Below are positions 24,607 to 36,239 of a stretch of DNA of 38,960 bases, piece by piece. Position 1 is the first letter of the stretch. Each line of letters begins with the position of its first letter. A model generated the notes under the pieces. That model worked only from the letters and a program-made list of their open reading frames with translations. It did no database searches and was not told where the DNA came from. The stretch is from NCBI RefSeq assembly GCF_018614035.1, contig NZ_JAGGPA010000082.1:1-38960 (forward strand), in the 5' to 3' direction. The stretch is from Streptomyces sp. ISL-96 (GTDB lineage Bacteria; Actinomycetota; Actinomycetes; Streptomycetales; Streptomycetaceae). The translations under genes were made by a program, and so were the position numbers.

Positions 24607-25182
24607 ATGGACACGGTTAATTCCGATGCCCCGCGCCCTGTTCTCGAGGGCCCGGACATCGAGCGGGTACTGACCCGCATCGCCCACGAGATCGTCGAGC
24701 GCGCCAAGGGTGCCGACGACGTGGTGCTCCTCGGCATCCCCACCCGCGGTGTCTTCCTGGCCCGCCGGCTCGCCACCAGGCTCGAAGAGATCACCGGCCG
24801 CAAAATGCCGGTCGGCTCCCTCGACATCACCATGTACCGCGACGACCTGCGCATGCGTCCCGCGCGGGCCCTCGCCCGTACCGAGATCCCCGGTGACGGC
24901 ATCGAGGACCGGCTCGTCGTGCTCGTCGACGACGTGCTCTTCTCCGGCCGTACGATCCGGGCAGCGCTGGACGCGCTGGGCGACATCGGCCGCCCCCGCG
25001 CCGTGCAGCTCGCGGTCCTCGTCGACCGGGGCCACCGGGAACTGCCGATCCGCGCCGACTACGTCGGCAGGAACCTCCCCACGTCGTTGCGGGAGACGGT
25101 CAAGGTCCAGCTCTCCGAGGAGGACGGCCGCGACGCCGTGCTGCTCGGGCTTCAGCAGACCGCTCCGGTCGGCGAGCAGTAG
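24607..25182 (+). CDS. pyrR: PyrR, pyr operon RNA-binding regulator / uracil phosphoribosyltransferase
   Basis: A 191-residue phosphoribosyltransferase-fold protein. The PRPP-binding motif VVLVDDVLFSGRT is at residues 104-116, and basic residues typical of the RNA-binding face occur in the DLRMRP and RPRAVQLAVLVDRGHRELPIR segments. PyrR senses UMP/UTP against PRPP and binds the pyr mRNA leader. ATG at 24607 follows AGGAGG within a hairpin. First gene of the pyrimidine operon; a 99-bp gap without clear structure separates it from pyrB. Confidence 0.95.
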   Translation: MDTVNSDAPRPVLEGPDIERVLTRIAHEIVERAKGADDVVLLGIPTRGVFLARRLATRLEEITGRKMPVGSLDITMYRDDLRMRPARALARTEIPGDGIEDRLVVLVDDVLFSGRTIRAALDALGDIGRPRAVQLAVLVDRGHRELPIRADYVGRNLPTSLRETVKVQLSEEDGRDAVLLGLQQTAPVGEQ

Positions 25183-25281
25183 CGGCAATCCCGCGTACGG
25201 ACCCGGAGTGGCGGGACCGTGCACCGGCCTGCCCTCCTGCCCGCCTCCACACACGCGCCCTTACGAACCACGGAGCACCAG

Positions 25282-26274
25282 ATGAAGCGTCACCTCATCT
25301 CGGCCGCCGACCTCACCCGCGACGACGCCGTACTGATCCTCGACACCGCCGAGGAGATGGCCCGCGTCGCGGACCGGCCGATCAAGAAGCTGCCGACCCT
25401 GCGCGGACGTACGGTCGTCAACCTCTTCTTCGAGGACTCGACCCGCACCCGCATCTCCTTCGAGGCCGCCGCCAAGCGCCTGTCCGCCGATGTCATCAAC
25501 TTCTCCGCGAAGGGCTCGTCCGTCTCCAAGGGCGAGTCGCTCAAGGACACCGCGCTCACCCTGGAGGCGATGGGCGCCGACGCCGTCGTCATCCGGCACG
25601 GCGCCTCCGGAGCGCCCTACCGCCTCGCGACCTCCGGCTGGATCGACGGCGCCGTCGTCAACGCGGGCGACGGTACGCACGAGCACCCCACCCAGGCGCT
25701 GCTCGACGCGTTCACGATGCGCCGCAGGCTCGTCGGCGCCGACGCGGGGATCGGGCGTGACCTCGAAGGGCGCCGGATCACGATCGTCGGCGACGTACTG
25801 CACAGCCGCGTCGCCCGCTCCAACGTCCTCCTGCTGCACACCCTCGGCGCCGAGGTGACGCTCGTCGCGCCGCCGACGCTGGTGCCGATCGGCGTCGAGC
25901 AGTGGCCGTGCGAGGTCTCGTACGACCTGGACAGCGTGCTGCCGAAGTCGGACGCGGTGATGATGCTGCGGGTGCAGCGCGAGCGGATGAACGCCGCCTT
26001 CTTCCCGACTGAGCGCGAGTACTCGCGGCGCTACGGCCTGGACGGCGACCGGATGGCGCGGATGCCCGAGCACGCCATCGTGATGCACCCCGGCCCGATG
26101 AACCGCGGCATGGAGATCACCGCGCAGGTCGCGGACTCCGACCGCTGCACGGCTGTCGAGCAGGTCGCCAACGGCGTCTCGACCCGGATGGCCGTCCTGT
26201 ACCTGCTTCTGGGCGGCAACGAGTCCGCCATCAGCCCCAGCTCGACCCAGGCACGCACCGAGGAGAACAAGTAA
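25282..26274 (+). CDS. pyrB: Aspartate carbamoyltransferase catalytic subunit
   Basis: A 330-residue enzyme joining carbamoyl phosphate and aspartate, the committed step of pyrimidine synthesis. The carbamoyl-phosphate motif FFEDSTRTRISFE, KGESLKDT, and the HEHPTQALLDAF segment are present. No pyrI regulatory subunit is near; in this operon type PyrB associates with the adjacent dihydroorotase. ATG at 25282 with GGAG seven bases upstream, giving MKRHLISAADLT; the frame open upstream is not conserved. Two bases separate it from pyrC. Confidence 0.97.
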   Translation: MKRHLISAADLTRDDAVLILDTAEEMARVADRPIKKLPTLRGRTVVNLFFEDSTRTRISFEAAAKRLSADVINFSAKGSSVSKGESLKDTALTLEAMGADAVVIRHGASGAPYRLATSGWIDGAVVNAGDGTHEHPTQALLDAFTMRRRLVGADAGIGRDLEGRRITIVGDVLHSRVARSNVLLLHTLGAEVTLVAPPTLVPIGVEQWPCEVSYDLDSVLPKSDAVMMLRVQRERMNAAFFPTEREYSRRYGLDGDRMARMPEHAIVMHPGPMNRGMEITAQVADSDRCTAVEQVANGVSTRMAVLYLLLGGNESAISPSSTQARTEENK

Positions 26275-26276
26275 GC

Positions 26277-27572
26277 ATGAGTGAGACGACGAAGATTCTG
26301 CTCCGCGGTGCGAAGGTGCTGGGCGGCGAGCCGCAGGACGTCCTGATCGACGGCGAGACCATCGCGGCGGTCGGTACGGGCCTCAGCGCCGAGGGCGCGA
26401 CCGTCGTGGACGCCGAGGGCAAGGTCCTGCTGCCCGGCCTCGTCGACCTGCACACCCACCTGCGCGAGCCCGGCCGCGAGGACTCCGAGACCGTCCTGAC
26501 GGGTACGAAGGCTGCCGCGGTCGGCGGCTTCACCGCCGTACACGCCATGGCCAACACCTTCCCGGTCGCGGACACCGCCGGCGTCGTCGAGCAGGTCTGG
26601 CGCCTCGGCCGGGAGTCCGGCTACTGCGATGTGCAGCCCGTCGGCGCCGTCACCGTCGGCCTGGAGGGCAAGAAGCTCGCCGAGCTGGGCGCCATGCACG
26701 ACTCGGCCGCCGGGGTGAAGGTCTTCTCCGACGACGGCAAGTGCGTCGACGACGCGGTGATCATGCGCCGCGCGCTGGAGTACGTGAAGGCCTTCGACGG
26801 CGTCGTCGCCCAGCACGCCCAGGAACCCCGCCTCACCGAGGGCGCCCAGATGAACGAGGGCATCGTCTCCGCCGAGCTCGGTCTCGGCGGCTGGCCGGCC
26901 GTCGCGGAGGAGTCGATCATCGCCCGCGACGTGCTGCTCGCCGCCCACGTCGGCTCCCGCGTGCACATCTGCCACCTGTCGACCGCCGGCTCGGTGGAGA
27001 TCGTCCGCTGGGCGAAGTCCAAGGGCTGGAACGTCACGGCCGAGGTCACCCCGCACCACCTCCTGCTCACGGACGAGCTGGTCCGTACGTACAACCCGGT
27101 CTACAAGGTGAACCCGCCGCTGAGGACCGAGGCCGACGTCATGGCCCTGCGCGAGGCTCTGGCCGACGGCACCATCGACTGCGTCGCCACCGACCACGCC
27201 CCGCACCCGCACGAGGACAAGGACTGCGAGTGGGCGGCGGCGGCCATGGGCATGGTCGGTCTGGAGACCGCCCTGTCCGTCGTCCAGCAGACGATGGTCG
27301 ACACCGGCCTCATGGACTGGGCGGGCGTCGCGGACCGCATGTCGTTCCGCCCGGCGGCCATCGGCCGGCTCGAAGGACACGGCCGGCCCGTCTCGGCAGG
27401 CGAGCCTGCGAACCTCACGCTGGTCGATCCGGCTTACCTTGGAGCGGTGGACCCCTCGGGCTTCGCCTCCCGCAGCCGTAACACCCCCTACGAGGGCCGT
27501 GAGCTGCCGGGGCGCGTCACCCACACCTGGCTGCGGGGCCGCGCAACGGTCGTCGACGGGAATCTGGCGTGA
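26277..27572 (+). CDS. pyrC: Dihydroorotase (class I)
   Basis: A 431-residue zinc amidohydrolase closing carbamoyl aspartate to dihydroorotate. HTH in VDLHTHLREPG supplies two metal ligands, followed by VFSDDGKCV, HICHLSTAGS, VTPHHLLLTDE and the catalytic Asp in VATDHAPHPHEDK. The Asp in the SDDG region, in place of a carboxylated Lys, is the class I pattern seen in enzymes that pair with PyrB. ATG two codons after the pyrB stop. Its stop overlaps the next gene as GTGA. Confidence 0.96.
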   Translation: MSETTKILLRGAKVLGGEPQDVLIDGETIAAVGTGLSAEGATVVDAEGKVLLPGLVDLHTHLREPGREDSETVLTGTKAAAVGGFTAVHAMANTFPVADTAGVVEQVWRLGRESGYCDVQPVGAVTVGLEGKKLAELGAMHDSAAGVKVFSDDGKCVDDAVIMRRALEYVKAFDGVVAQHAQEPRLTEGAQMNEGIVSAELGLGGWPAVAEESIIARDVLLAAHVGSRVHICHLSTAGSVEIVRWAKSKGWNVTAEVTPHHLLLTDELVRTYNPVYKVNPPLRTEADVMALREALADGTIDCVATDHAPHPHEDKDCEWAAAAMGMVGLETALSVVQQTMVDTGLMDWAGVADRMSFRPAAIGRLEGHGRPVSAGEPANLTLVDPAYLGAVDPSGFASRSRNTPYEGRELPGRVTHTWLRGRATVVDGNLA

Positions 27573-28150
27573 CACCTTTCATCCATCTGGCCGCCGAGGC
27601 CGCCGCCGCGGAGCGGAAGTCGGCCGAAGTGACCGACTGGGCCGCCCGCATCGGCTGGGTCGTCGGGCTGCTGCTCTTCATCGCGCTCGTGTACTGGCTG
27701 ATGCGCCAGGGCTGGAAGTGGCGCGCCACCCTCCAGTCGGACCTACCGGAGCTCCCCACCGCGCCCGAGGCGTCCGGTGAGGCCAAGCTGAGCATGAGCG
27801 GCCGCTACCACGGCTCGACGACGGCCGGGCAGTGGCTCGACCGGATCGTGGCCCACGGTCTGGGGACACGCAGCAGGGCCGAGCTGACGCTCACCGACGC
27901 GGGCCTGGAGGTCGTACGCCCCGGGGCGGCCGACTTCTTCGTACCGGCCGGGCAGCTGCGCGAAGCCAGGCTCGACAAGGGCATCGCGGGCAAAGTCCTC
28001 GCCGAGGGCGGCCTGCTGGTCGTCACCTGGCAGCACGGCGACAAGCAGATCGACTCCGGCTTCCGCTCCGACCGCGCGGCCGAGCACACGGCCTGGGTCG
28101 AGGCGATCAACTCGATGACAAGTATTTCTACGGAAGGCACCGCACGATGA
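27569..28150 (+). CDS. Membrane protein with PH-like domain inside the pyr operon
   Basis: A 193-residue protein with an N-terminal membrane helix (about residues 26-46, IGWVVGLLLFIALVYWL) and a cytoplasmic beta-rich domain (about 75-185) that resembles bacterial PH-like folds: alternating strands and a final amphipathic helix containing HTAWVEAIN. Its position between pyrC and carA is the same as that of Rv1382 in M. tuberculosis, so the link to pyrimidine synthesis is old. Function unknown; membrane tethering of the CAD-like enzymes is one idea. GTG overlaps the pyrC stop (GTGA) and its stop overlaps the carA ATG (ATGA). Confidence 0.82.
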   Translation: MTPFIHLAAEAAAAERKSAEVTDWAARIGWVVGLLLFIALVYWLMRQGWKWRATLQSDLPELPTAPEASGEAKLSMSGRYHGSTTAGQWLDRIVAHGLGTRSRAELTLTDAGLEVVRPGAADFFVPAGQLREARLDKGIAGKVLAEGGLLVVTWQHGDKQIDSGFRSDRAAEHTAWVEAINSMTSISTEGTAR

Positions 28151-29275
28151 CGATCTCCACCCGGGGAGCTGCCAAGGCTCCCGCCGTACTCGTCCTGGAG
28201 GACGGCCGCAGCTTCCGCGGCCGTGCCTACGGGGCCGTGGGGGAGACCTTCGGCGAGGCGGTGTTCAACACCGGCATGACCGGATACCAGGAAACCCTCA
28301 CCGACCCGTCGTACCACCGCCAGGTCGTCGTCATGACGGCCCCGCACGTCGGCAACACCGGCGTGAACGACGAGGACGACGAGTCGGCGAAGATCTGGGT
28401 CGCCGGTTACGTCGTACGCGACCCCGCCCGCATCCCCTCGAACTGGCGCTCCCGCCGCTCGCTCGACGACCAGCTCGTCGCGCAGGGCGTCGTGGGCATC
28501 AGCGGCATCGACACCCGCGCGCTGACCCGCCACCTGCGCGAGCGCGGCGCGATGCGCGTCGGCATCTTCTCCGGCGAGGCACTGGCCGACGAGGAGACGC
28601 TGCTCGCCCGCGTGCAGGAGGCCCCGCAGATGGTGGGCGCCTCGCTCGCCGCCGAGGTCTCCACGGACCAGCCGTACGTCGTCCCCGCGATCGGTGAGAA
28701 GAAGTTCACCGTCGCCGCGATCGACCTCGGCATCAAGGGCATGACCCCGCACCTGATGGCCGAGCGCGGCATAGAGGTCCACGTCCTGCCGGCCACCGCC
28801 ACGGCCGAAGAGGTGTACGCCGTCGCTCCCGACGGGGTGTTCCTCTCCAACGGCCCCGGCGACCCGTCCACGGTCGACCTCACCGTCATCAAGGCTGTCC
28901 TGGAGCGCAAGACGCCGCTCTTCGGCATCTGCTTCGGCAACCAGATCCTGGGCCGCGCGCTCGGCTTCGGCACGTACAAGCTGAAGTACGGCCACCGCGG
29001 CATCAACCAGCCCGTGCAGGACCGCACGACCGGCAAGGTCGAGGTCACCGCGCACAACCACGGCTTCGCCGTCGACGCCCCGCTCGACAAGGTCTCCGAG
29101 ACCCCGTACGGGCGCGCCGAGGTTTCCCACGTCTGCCTGAACGACGACGTGGTGGAGGGCCTCCAGCTGCTCGACCAGCCGGCCTTCAGCGTCCAGTACC
29201 ACCCCGAGGCAGCAGCGGGCCCGCACGACGCCGCGTACCTGTTCGACCGCTTCGTACAGCTCATGGAGGGCCAGC

Positions 29276-29283
<8 letters not shown>
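28147..29283 (+). CDS. carA: Carbamoyl-phosphate synthase small (glutaminase) subunit
   Basis: A 378-residue class I glutamine amidotransferase that delivers ammonia to CarB. The N-terminal domain starts APAVLVLEDGRSFRG; the glutaminase triad is C262 (FGICFGNQ), H352 and E354 (QYHPEA). ATG at 28147 overlaps the previous stop (ATGA). The stop overlaps the carB GTG by eight bases. High confidence. Confidence 0.97.
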
Positions 29284-32587
<3,304 letters not shown>

Positions 32588-32593
32588 CGGCCC

Positions 32594-32625
32594 AGAGGGG
32601 GACACCGGTCGCGGTGTCCCCCTCT
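32594..32625 (+). terminator. Hairpin between carB and pyrD
   Basis: Arms 32594-32607 and 32612-32625 pair perfectly over 14 bp with a GTCG tetraloop, seven nt after the carB stop and 49 bp before pyrD. The strand ends CTCTTC, a weak T-run. In mid-operon it could be a partial terminator or a processing site that lowers pyrD-pyrF expression. Confidence 0.65.
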
Positions 32626-32674
32626 TCATGAGCCCAGCCCGACGCCCGAGCCTCCTGAGGAAAGCACCCAGCCC

Positions 32675-33784
32675 ATGTACAAACTCTTCTTCAACGTCGT
32701 CTTCAAGCGCATGGACCCCGAGCAGGCCCACTACCTGGCCTTCCGCTGGATCCGTCTTGCCGCCCGCGTCCCGGTCCTGCGCACCTTCGTCGCCGCCGTC
32801 CTCGCGCCCCGCTACGCCTCGCTGCGCACCGAGGCGCTCGGCCTGCGCATGCACGGCCCGTTCGGCCTCGCCGCCGGCTTCGACAAGAACGCCGTCGCCG
32901 TCGACGGCATGTCGATGCTCGGCTTCGACCACATCGAGATCGGTACGGTCACCGCCCAGCCGCAGCCCGGCAACCCCAAGAAGCGCCTCTTCCGCCTCGT
33001 GAAGGACCGCGCGCTCATCAACCGCATGGGCTTCAACAACGAGGGCTCCGAGGCCGTGGCGGCCCGCCTGGCGGCCCGTAACCCCGTCTTCAAGACCGTC
33101 GTCGGCGTCAACATCGGCAAGACCAAGGTCGTGCCGGAGGAGGAGGCCGTCGCCGACTACGTCACCTCCACCGAGCGCCTCGCCGCCCACGCCGACTACC
33201 TGGTCGTCAACGTCTCCTCCCCGAACACCCCCGGACTGCGCAACCTCCAGGCCACCGAGTCGCTGCGCCCGCTGCTGACGGCGGTGCGCGAGGCGGCCGA
33301 CCGTACGGTCACCGGCCGCCGCGTCCCGCTCCTCGTCAAGATCGCGCCCGACCTGGCCGACGAGGACGTCGACGCCGTCGCCGACCTGGCCCTGGAGCTC
33401 GGCCTTGACGGCATCATCGCCACCAACACGACCATCGCCCGCGAGGGCCTCGGCCTGAAGTCCGACCCCGCACTCGTCAAGGAGACCGGCGGGCTGTCCG
33501 GAGCGCCCCTCAAGGCGCGCTCCCTGGAGGTCCTGCGCCGCCTGTACGCCCGCGTGGGGGACCGGATCACCCTCGTCGGGGTTGGGGGCATCGAGAACGC
33601 CGACGACGCCTGGCAGCGCATCCTGGCGGGCGCCACGCTCGTACAGGGCTACAGCGCCTTCATCTACGAGGGCCCGTGCTGGGCCCGCGCGATCCACCAG
33701 GGCCTCGCCGAGCGTCTCGAGAACAGCCCGTACGCCACGCTCGCCGACGCCGTCGGCGCCGAGACCAGGAAGGTGTCCCAGTGA
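32675..33784 (+). CDS. pyrD: Dihydroorotate dehydrogenase, class 2 (quinone-linked)
   Basis: A 369-residue FMN flavoprotein oxidising dihydroorotate to orotate with electrons passed to quinone at the membrane. An N-terminal helical extension (about residues 1-45) for membrane and quinone contact, the FMN region GLAAGFDKNA, the catalytic Ser in NVSSPNTPGLR and the VGVGGIENADDAW phosphate site identify class 2. ATG at 32675 with TGAGGAAAG about 12 bases upstream. The stop overlaps pyrF as GTGA. Confidence 0.96.
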   Translation: MYKLFFNVVFKRMDPEQAHYLAFRWIRLAARVPVLRTFVAAVLAPRYASLRTEALGLRMHGPFGLAAGFDKNAVAVDGMSMLGFDHIEIGTVTAQPQPGNPKKRLFRLVKDRALINRMGFNNEGSEAVAARLAARNPVFKTVVGVNIGKTKVVPEEEAVADYVTSTERLAAHADYLVVNVSSPNTPGLRNLQATESLRPLLTAVREAADRTVTGRRVPLLVKIAPDLADEDVDAVADLALELGLDGIIATNTTIAREGLGLKSDPALVKETGGLSGAPLKARSLEVLRRLYARVGDRITLVGVGGIENADDAWQRILAGATLVQGYSAFIYEGPCWARAIHQGLAERLENSPYATLADAVGAETRKVSQ

Positions 33785-34620
33785 CGCTCGAACCCTTCGG
33801 TGCCCGCCTGCGCCGCTCGATGGACGCCCGCGGCCCGCTCTGCGTCGGCATCGACCCGCACGCCTCGCTGCTGAGCTCCTGGGGCCTGAACGACGACGTC
33901 AAGGGCCTGGAGACCTTCACCCGCACGGTCGTCGAGGCGCTGGCCGACCGGGTCGCCGTACTGAAGCCGCAGTCGGCTTTCTTCGAGCGCTTCGGCTCGC
34001 GCGGCGTCGCCGTACTGGAGAAGGCCGTCGAGGAGGCCAGGGCGGCGGGCGCGCTGGTGCTCATGGACGCCAAGCGCGGCGACATCGGCTCCACGATGGG
34101 CGCGTACGCCGAGACCTACCTCCACCAGGGCTCGCCGCTCTTCTCGGACGCGGTGACCGTCTCGCCGTACCTCGGCTTCGGCTCGCTGCGCCCGGCGCTG
34201 GACGAGGCCGTGCTCAACGGCTGCGGCGTGTTCGTACTCGCGCTTACGTCGAACCCGGAGGGCGCCGAGGTCCAGCGGGCCACCGCCGCCGACGGACGGT
34301 CGCTCGCGCAGCTGATGCTCGACCACATGGCGGCCGAGAACGAGGGCGCCGAGCCGCTCGGGTCGGTCGGCGCGGTGGTCGGCGCGACGCTCGGCGACGC
34401 GGGGGCCGATCTCGCGATCAACGGTCCGCTGCTCGCTCCGGGCATCGGAGCACAGGGCGCGACGCCGGCGGACCTTCCGGGCGTATTCGGCTCGTCTGTC
34501 GGCAACGTCGTACCGAGTGTGAGCCGCGGCGTACTGCGCTTCGGGCCCGATATTGCCGGACTGCGAGAGTCCGCTTCTCGCTTCGCCGACGAGGTCAGGG
34601 CGGCCGTCTCGGGCGCGTAA
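33781..34620 (+). CDS. pyrF: Orotidine 5'-phosphate decarboxylase (actinobacterial long type)
   Basis: A 279-residue enzyme forming UMP from OMP. The charged catalytic set D96-x-K98-x-x-D101 lies in LMDAKRGDIGSTM; LCVGIDPH supplies an early substrate Asp. The length is that of the longer subfamily found in mycobacteria and Streptomyces, against about 230-240 residues in E. coli or Bacillus. GTG overlaps the pyrD stop by four bases. Last gene of the pyr operon. Confidence 0.95.
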   Translation: MTLEPFGARLRRSMDARGPLCVGIDPHASLLSSWGLNDDVKGLETFTRTVVEALADRVAVLKPQSAFFERFGSRGVAVLEKAVEEARAAGALVLMDAKRGDIGSTMGAYAETYLHQGSPLFSDAVTVSPYLGFGSLRPALDEAVLNGCGVFVLALTSNPEGAEVQRATAADGRSLAQLMLDHMAAENEGAEPLGSVGAVVGATLGDAGADLAINGPLLAPGIGAQGATPADLPGVFGSSVGNVVPSVSRGVLRFGPDIAGLRESASRFADEVRAAVSGA

Positions 34621-34735
34621 CGGGGTGTCAGCGATTCATGTTGACGGAATCCTGACCGAAAACCAGGGTGTTATGTCTGATATGCCTTAGTCGACAGAGG
34701 CTGACCAGGACTTTTCGCCGCTTCTCGCTGACTGG

Positions 34736-34751
34736 AGCGGCCATGGCCGCT
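34736..34751. repeat. Perfect palindrome upstream of the sIHF gene
   Basis: AGCGGCCATGGCCGCT is a perfect 16-bp palindrome in the 259-bp gap between pyrF and the sIHF gene (34621-34879), flanked by GACT and AGTC. Two direct copies of CGCAGCT, 15 bp apart (34773 and 34788), lie just downstream. It could end pyrF transcription or be a protein-binding site; no gene is seen in the gap. Confidence 0.45.
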
Positions 34752-34803
34752 AGTCTCCGTCGAGAGCAAACGCGCAGCTCGTTGTTTCGCAGCTGGCTGT
34801 TCG

Positions 34804-34832
34804 TTGCTCGCCCTGGTGTGGGGCACTAGGTT
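34804..34832 (+). promoter_or_regulatory. Candidate promoter for the sIHF gene
   Basis: TTGCTC (34804-34809), a 17-bp spacer and TAGGTT (34827-34832) fit a Streptomyces housekeeping promoter. The start site would be near 34839, about 40 nt before the GTG. Judged by eye. Confidence 0.45.
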
Positions 34833-34879
34833 CCTCACCGGTCCGTATCCGACAGTTCGACATCCGAGGTGACGTAGGC

Positions 34880-35203
34880 GTGGCTCTTCCGCCCCTTACC
34901 CCTGAACAGCGCGCAGCCGCGCTCGAAAAGGCCGCCGCGGCTCGCCGGGAGCGGGCCGAGGTCAAGAATCGACTCAAGCACTCCGGCGCCTCTCTCCACG
35001 AGGTCATCAAGCAGGGACAGGAGAATGACGTCGTCGGCAAGATGAAGGTCTCCGCCCTTCTCGAATCTCTGCCGGGCGTGGGCAAGGTCCGCGCCAAGCA
35101 GATCATGGAGCGGCTCGGGATCTCCGAGAGCCGTCGTGTGCGCGGTCTCGGCTCCAACCAGATCGCCTCTTTGGAGCGCGAGTTCGGCGGCGGAGCTGCC
35201 TGA
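34880..35203 (+). CDS. mihF: Streptomyces integration host factor sIHF (MihF family)
   Basis: A 107-residue basic nucleoid-associated protein. A long N-terminal helix (LTPEQRAAALEKAAAARRERAE) is followed by a helix-two-turn-helix-like DNA-binding core with LESLPGVGKVRAKQIMERLGI. This is the actinobacterial IHF, unrelated in sequence to E. coli IHF; it binds and bends DNA and in S. coelicolor (SCO1480) affects sporulation and antibiotic production. GTG start with GAGGTGA eight bases upstream. Its place before gmk and rpoZ is conserved in mycobacteria. Confidence 0.95.
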   Translation: MALPPLTPEQRAAALEKAAAARRERAEVKNRLKHSGASLHEVIKQGQENDVVGKMKVSALLESLPGVGKVRAKQIMERLGISESRRVRGLGSNQIASLEREFGGGAA

Positions 35204-35204
35204 C

Positions 35205-35226
35205 GTTCTCGGGCACCCCCGAGAAC
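35205..35226 (+). terminator. Hairpin between sIHF and gmk
   Basis: GTTCTCGGG (35205-35213) pairs perfectly with CCCGAGAAC (35218-35226) around a CACC loop, starting two nt after the sIHF stop and ending 16 bp before the gmk ATG. It could partly end sIHF transcripts, allowing higher sIHF than gmk expression. Confidence 0.6.
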
Positions 35227-35242
35227 CTGGATAATCGCATCC

Positions 35243-35836
35243 ATGGCTGCAACATCCCGGGGGACGACCCCCGTACCCCCGGACGTACGTCCGCGGCTGA
35301 CCGTGCTCTCCGGCCCTTCGGGCGTCGGCAAGAGCACGGTCGTCGCCCATATGCGCAAGGTCCACCCCGAGGTATGGCTCTCGGTGTCGGCCACCACACG
35401 CAAGCCGCGACCCGGCGAGCGCCACGGCATCCAGTACTTTTTCGTCAGCGACGACGAATTCGACAAGCTCATCGCCAATGGTGAGCTGCTGGAATGGGCC
35501 GAGTTCGCCGGCAATCGTTATGGCACGCCCCGACGTGCCGTTTGCGAGCGGCTCGAAGCGGGCGAGCCCGTGCTCCTGGAGATCGATCTCCAGGGCGCAC
35601 GGCTGGTCCGTGAATCGATGCCCGAGGCTCAATTGGTCTTCCTGGCCCCGCCCAGCTGGGACGAGCTGGTCCGCAGGCTGACCGGCCGCGGCACGGAGGC
35701 GCCCGATGTCATCGAGCGCCGTCTGGAGGCCGCAAAGATCGAACTCGCCGCGGAGGCGGAGTTCGACACCACCCTGGTCAACACCTCCGTCGAGGACGTA
35801 GCGCGCGAGCTGCTAGCCTTGATGGAAGTTGCTTGA
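35243..35836 (+). CDS. gmk: Guanylate kinase
   Basis: A 197-residue kinase making GDP from GMP and ATP. The P-loop is GPSGVGKST (residues 24-32), the GMP-binding segment is VSATTRKPRPGE, and HGIQYFFV and ELLEWAEFAGNRYGTP are typical. The first 18 residues are a short Pro-rich extension. ATG start at 35243, close to the sIHF hairpin, with no good Shine-Dalgarno visible. rpoZ follows after 28 bp. Confidence 0.96.
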   Translation: MAATSRGTTPVPPDVRPRLTVLSGPSGVGKSTVVAHMRKVHPEVWLSVSATTRKPRPGERHGIQYFFVSDDEFDKLIANGELLEWAEFAGNRYGTPRRAVCERLEAGEPVLLEIDLQGARLVRESMPEAQLVFLAPPSWDELVRRLTGRGTEAPDVIERRLEAAKIELAAEAEFDTTLVNTSVEDVARELLALMEVA

Positions 35837-35864
35837 TCTCTGTTCACTTATCGGAAGGTAGAGC

Positions 35865-36137
35865 GTGTCCTCTTCCATTTCCACGCCCGAGGGCATCATC
35901 AACCCGCCGATCGACGAGCTGCTCGAGGCTACTGACTCGAAGTACAGCCTCGTGATCTACGCGGCGAAGCGCGCGCGTCAGATCAACGCGTACTACTCGC
36001 AGCTCGGTGAGGGTCTGCTCGAGTACGTCGGTCCGCTGGTGGACACCCACGTCCACGAGAAGCCGCTCTCGATCGCCCTGCGCGAGATCAACGCGGGTCT
36101 GCTGACCTCCGAGGCCATTGAGGGTCCGGCGCAGTAG
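35865..36137 (+). CDS. rpoZ: RNA polymerase omega subunit
   Basis: A 90-residue omega subunit that helps assemble and stabilise beta-prime. The conserved block INPPIDELLEATDSKYSLVI and the following AAKRARQIN helix identify the family; the middle (YYSQLGEGLLEYVGPLVD) is the usual actinobacterial form. GTG start with GGAAGG about nine bases upstream (35853). Probably co-transcribed with gmk. A strong 18-bp hairpin follows. Confidence 0.96.
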   Translation: MSSSISTPEGIINPPIDELLEATDSKYSLVIYAAKRARQINAYYSQLGEGLLEYVGPLVDTHVHEKPLSIALREINAGLLTSEAIEGPAQ

Positions 36138-36159
36138 TCAGCACGCAGGAAATCTTTTT

Positions 36160-36198
36160 CACCACAGGCCCGGCAGTGAGACTGCCGGGCCTGTGGTG
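36160..36198 (+). terminator. Strong terminator after rpoZ
   Basis: Arms 36160-36177 and 36181-36198 pair perfectly over 18 bp with a three-base loop (GAG), 22 nt after the rpoZ stop. A T-run (36155-36159) precedes it on the plus strand, so it would work better as an intrinsic terminator for minus-strand transcripts. coaBC begins 41 bp later. Confidence 0.75.
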
Positions 36199-36239
36199 TG
36201 TCATAGGGACGTAGACAGCCGGACGAGCGGGGAGACGCA

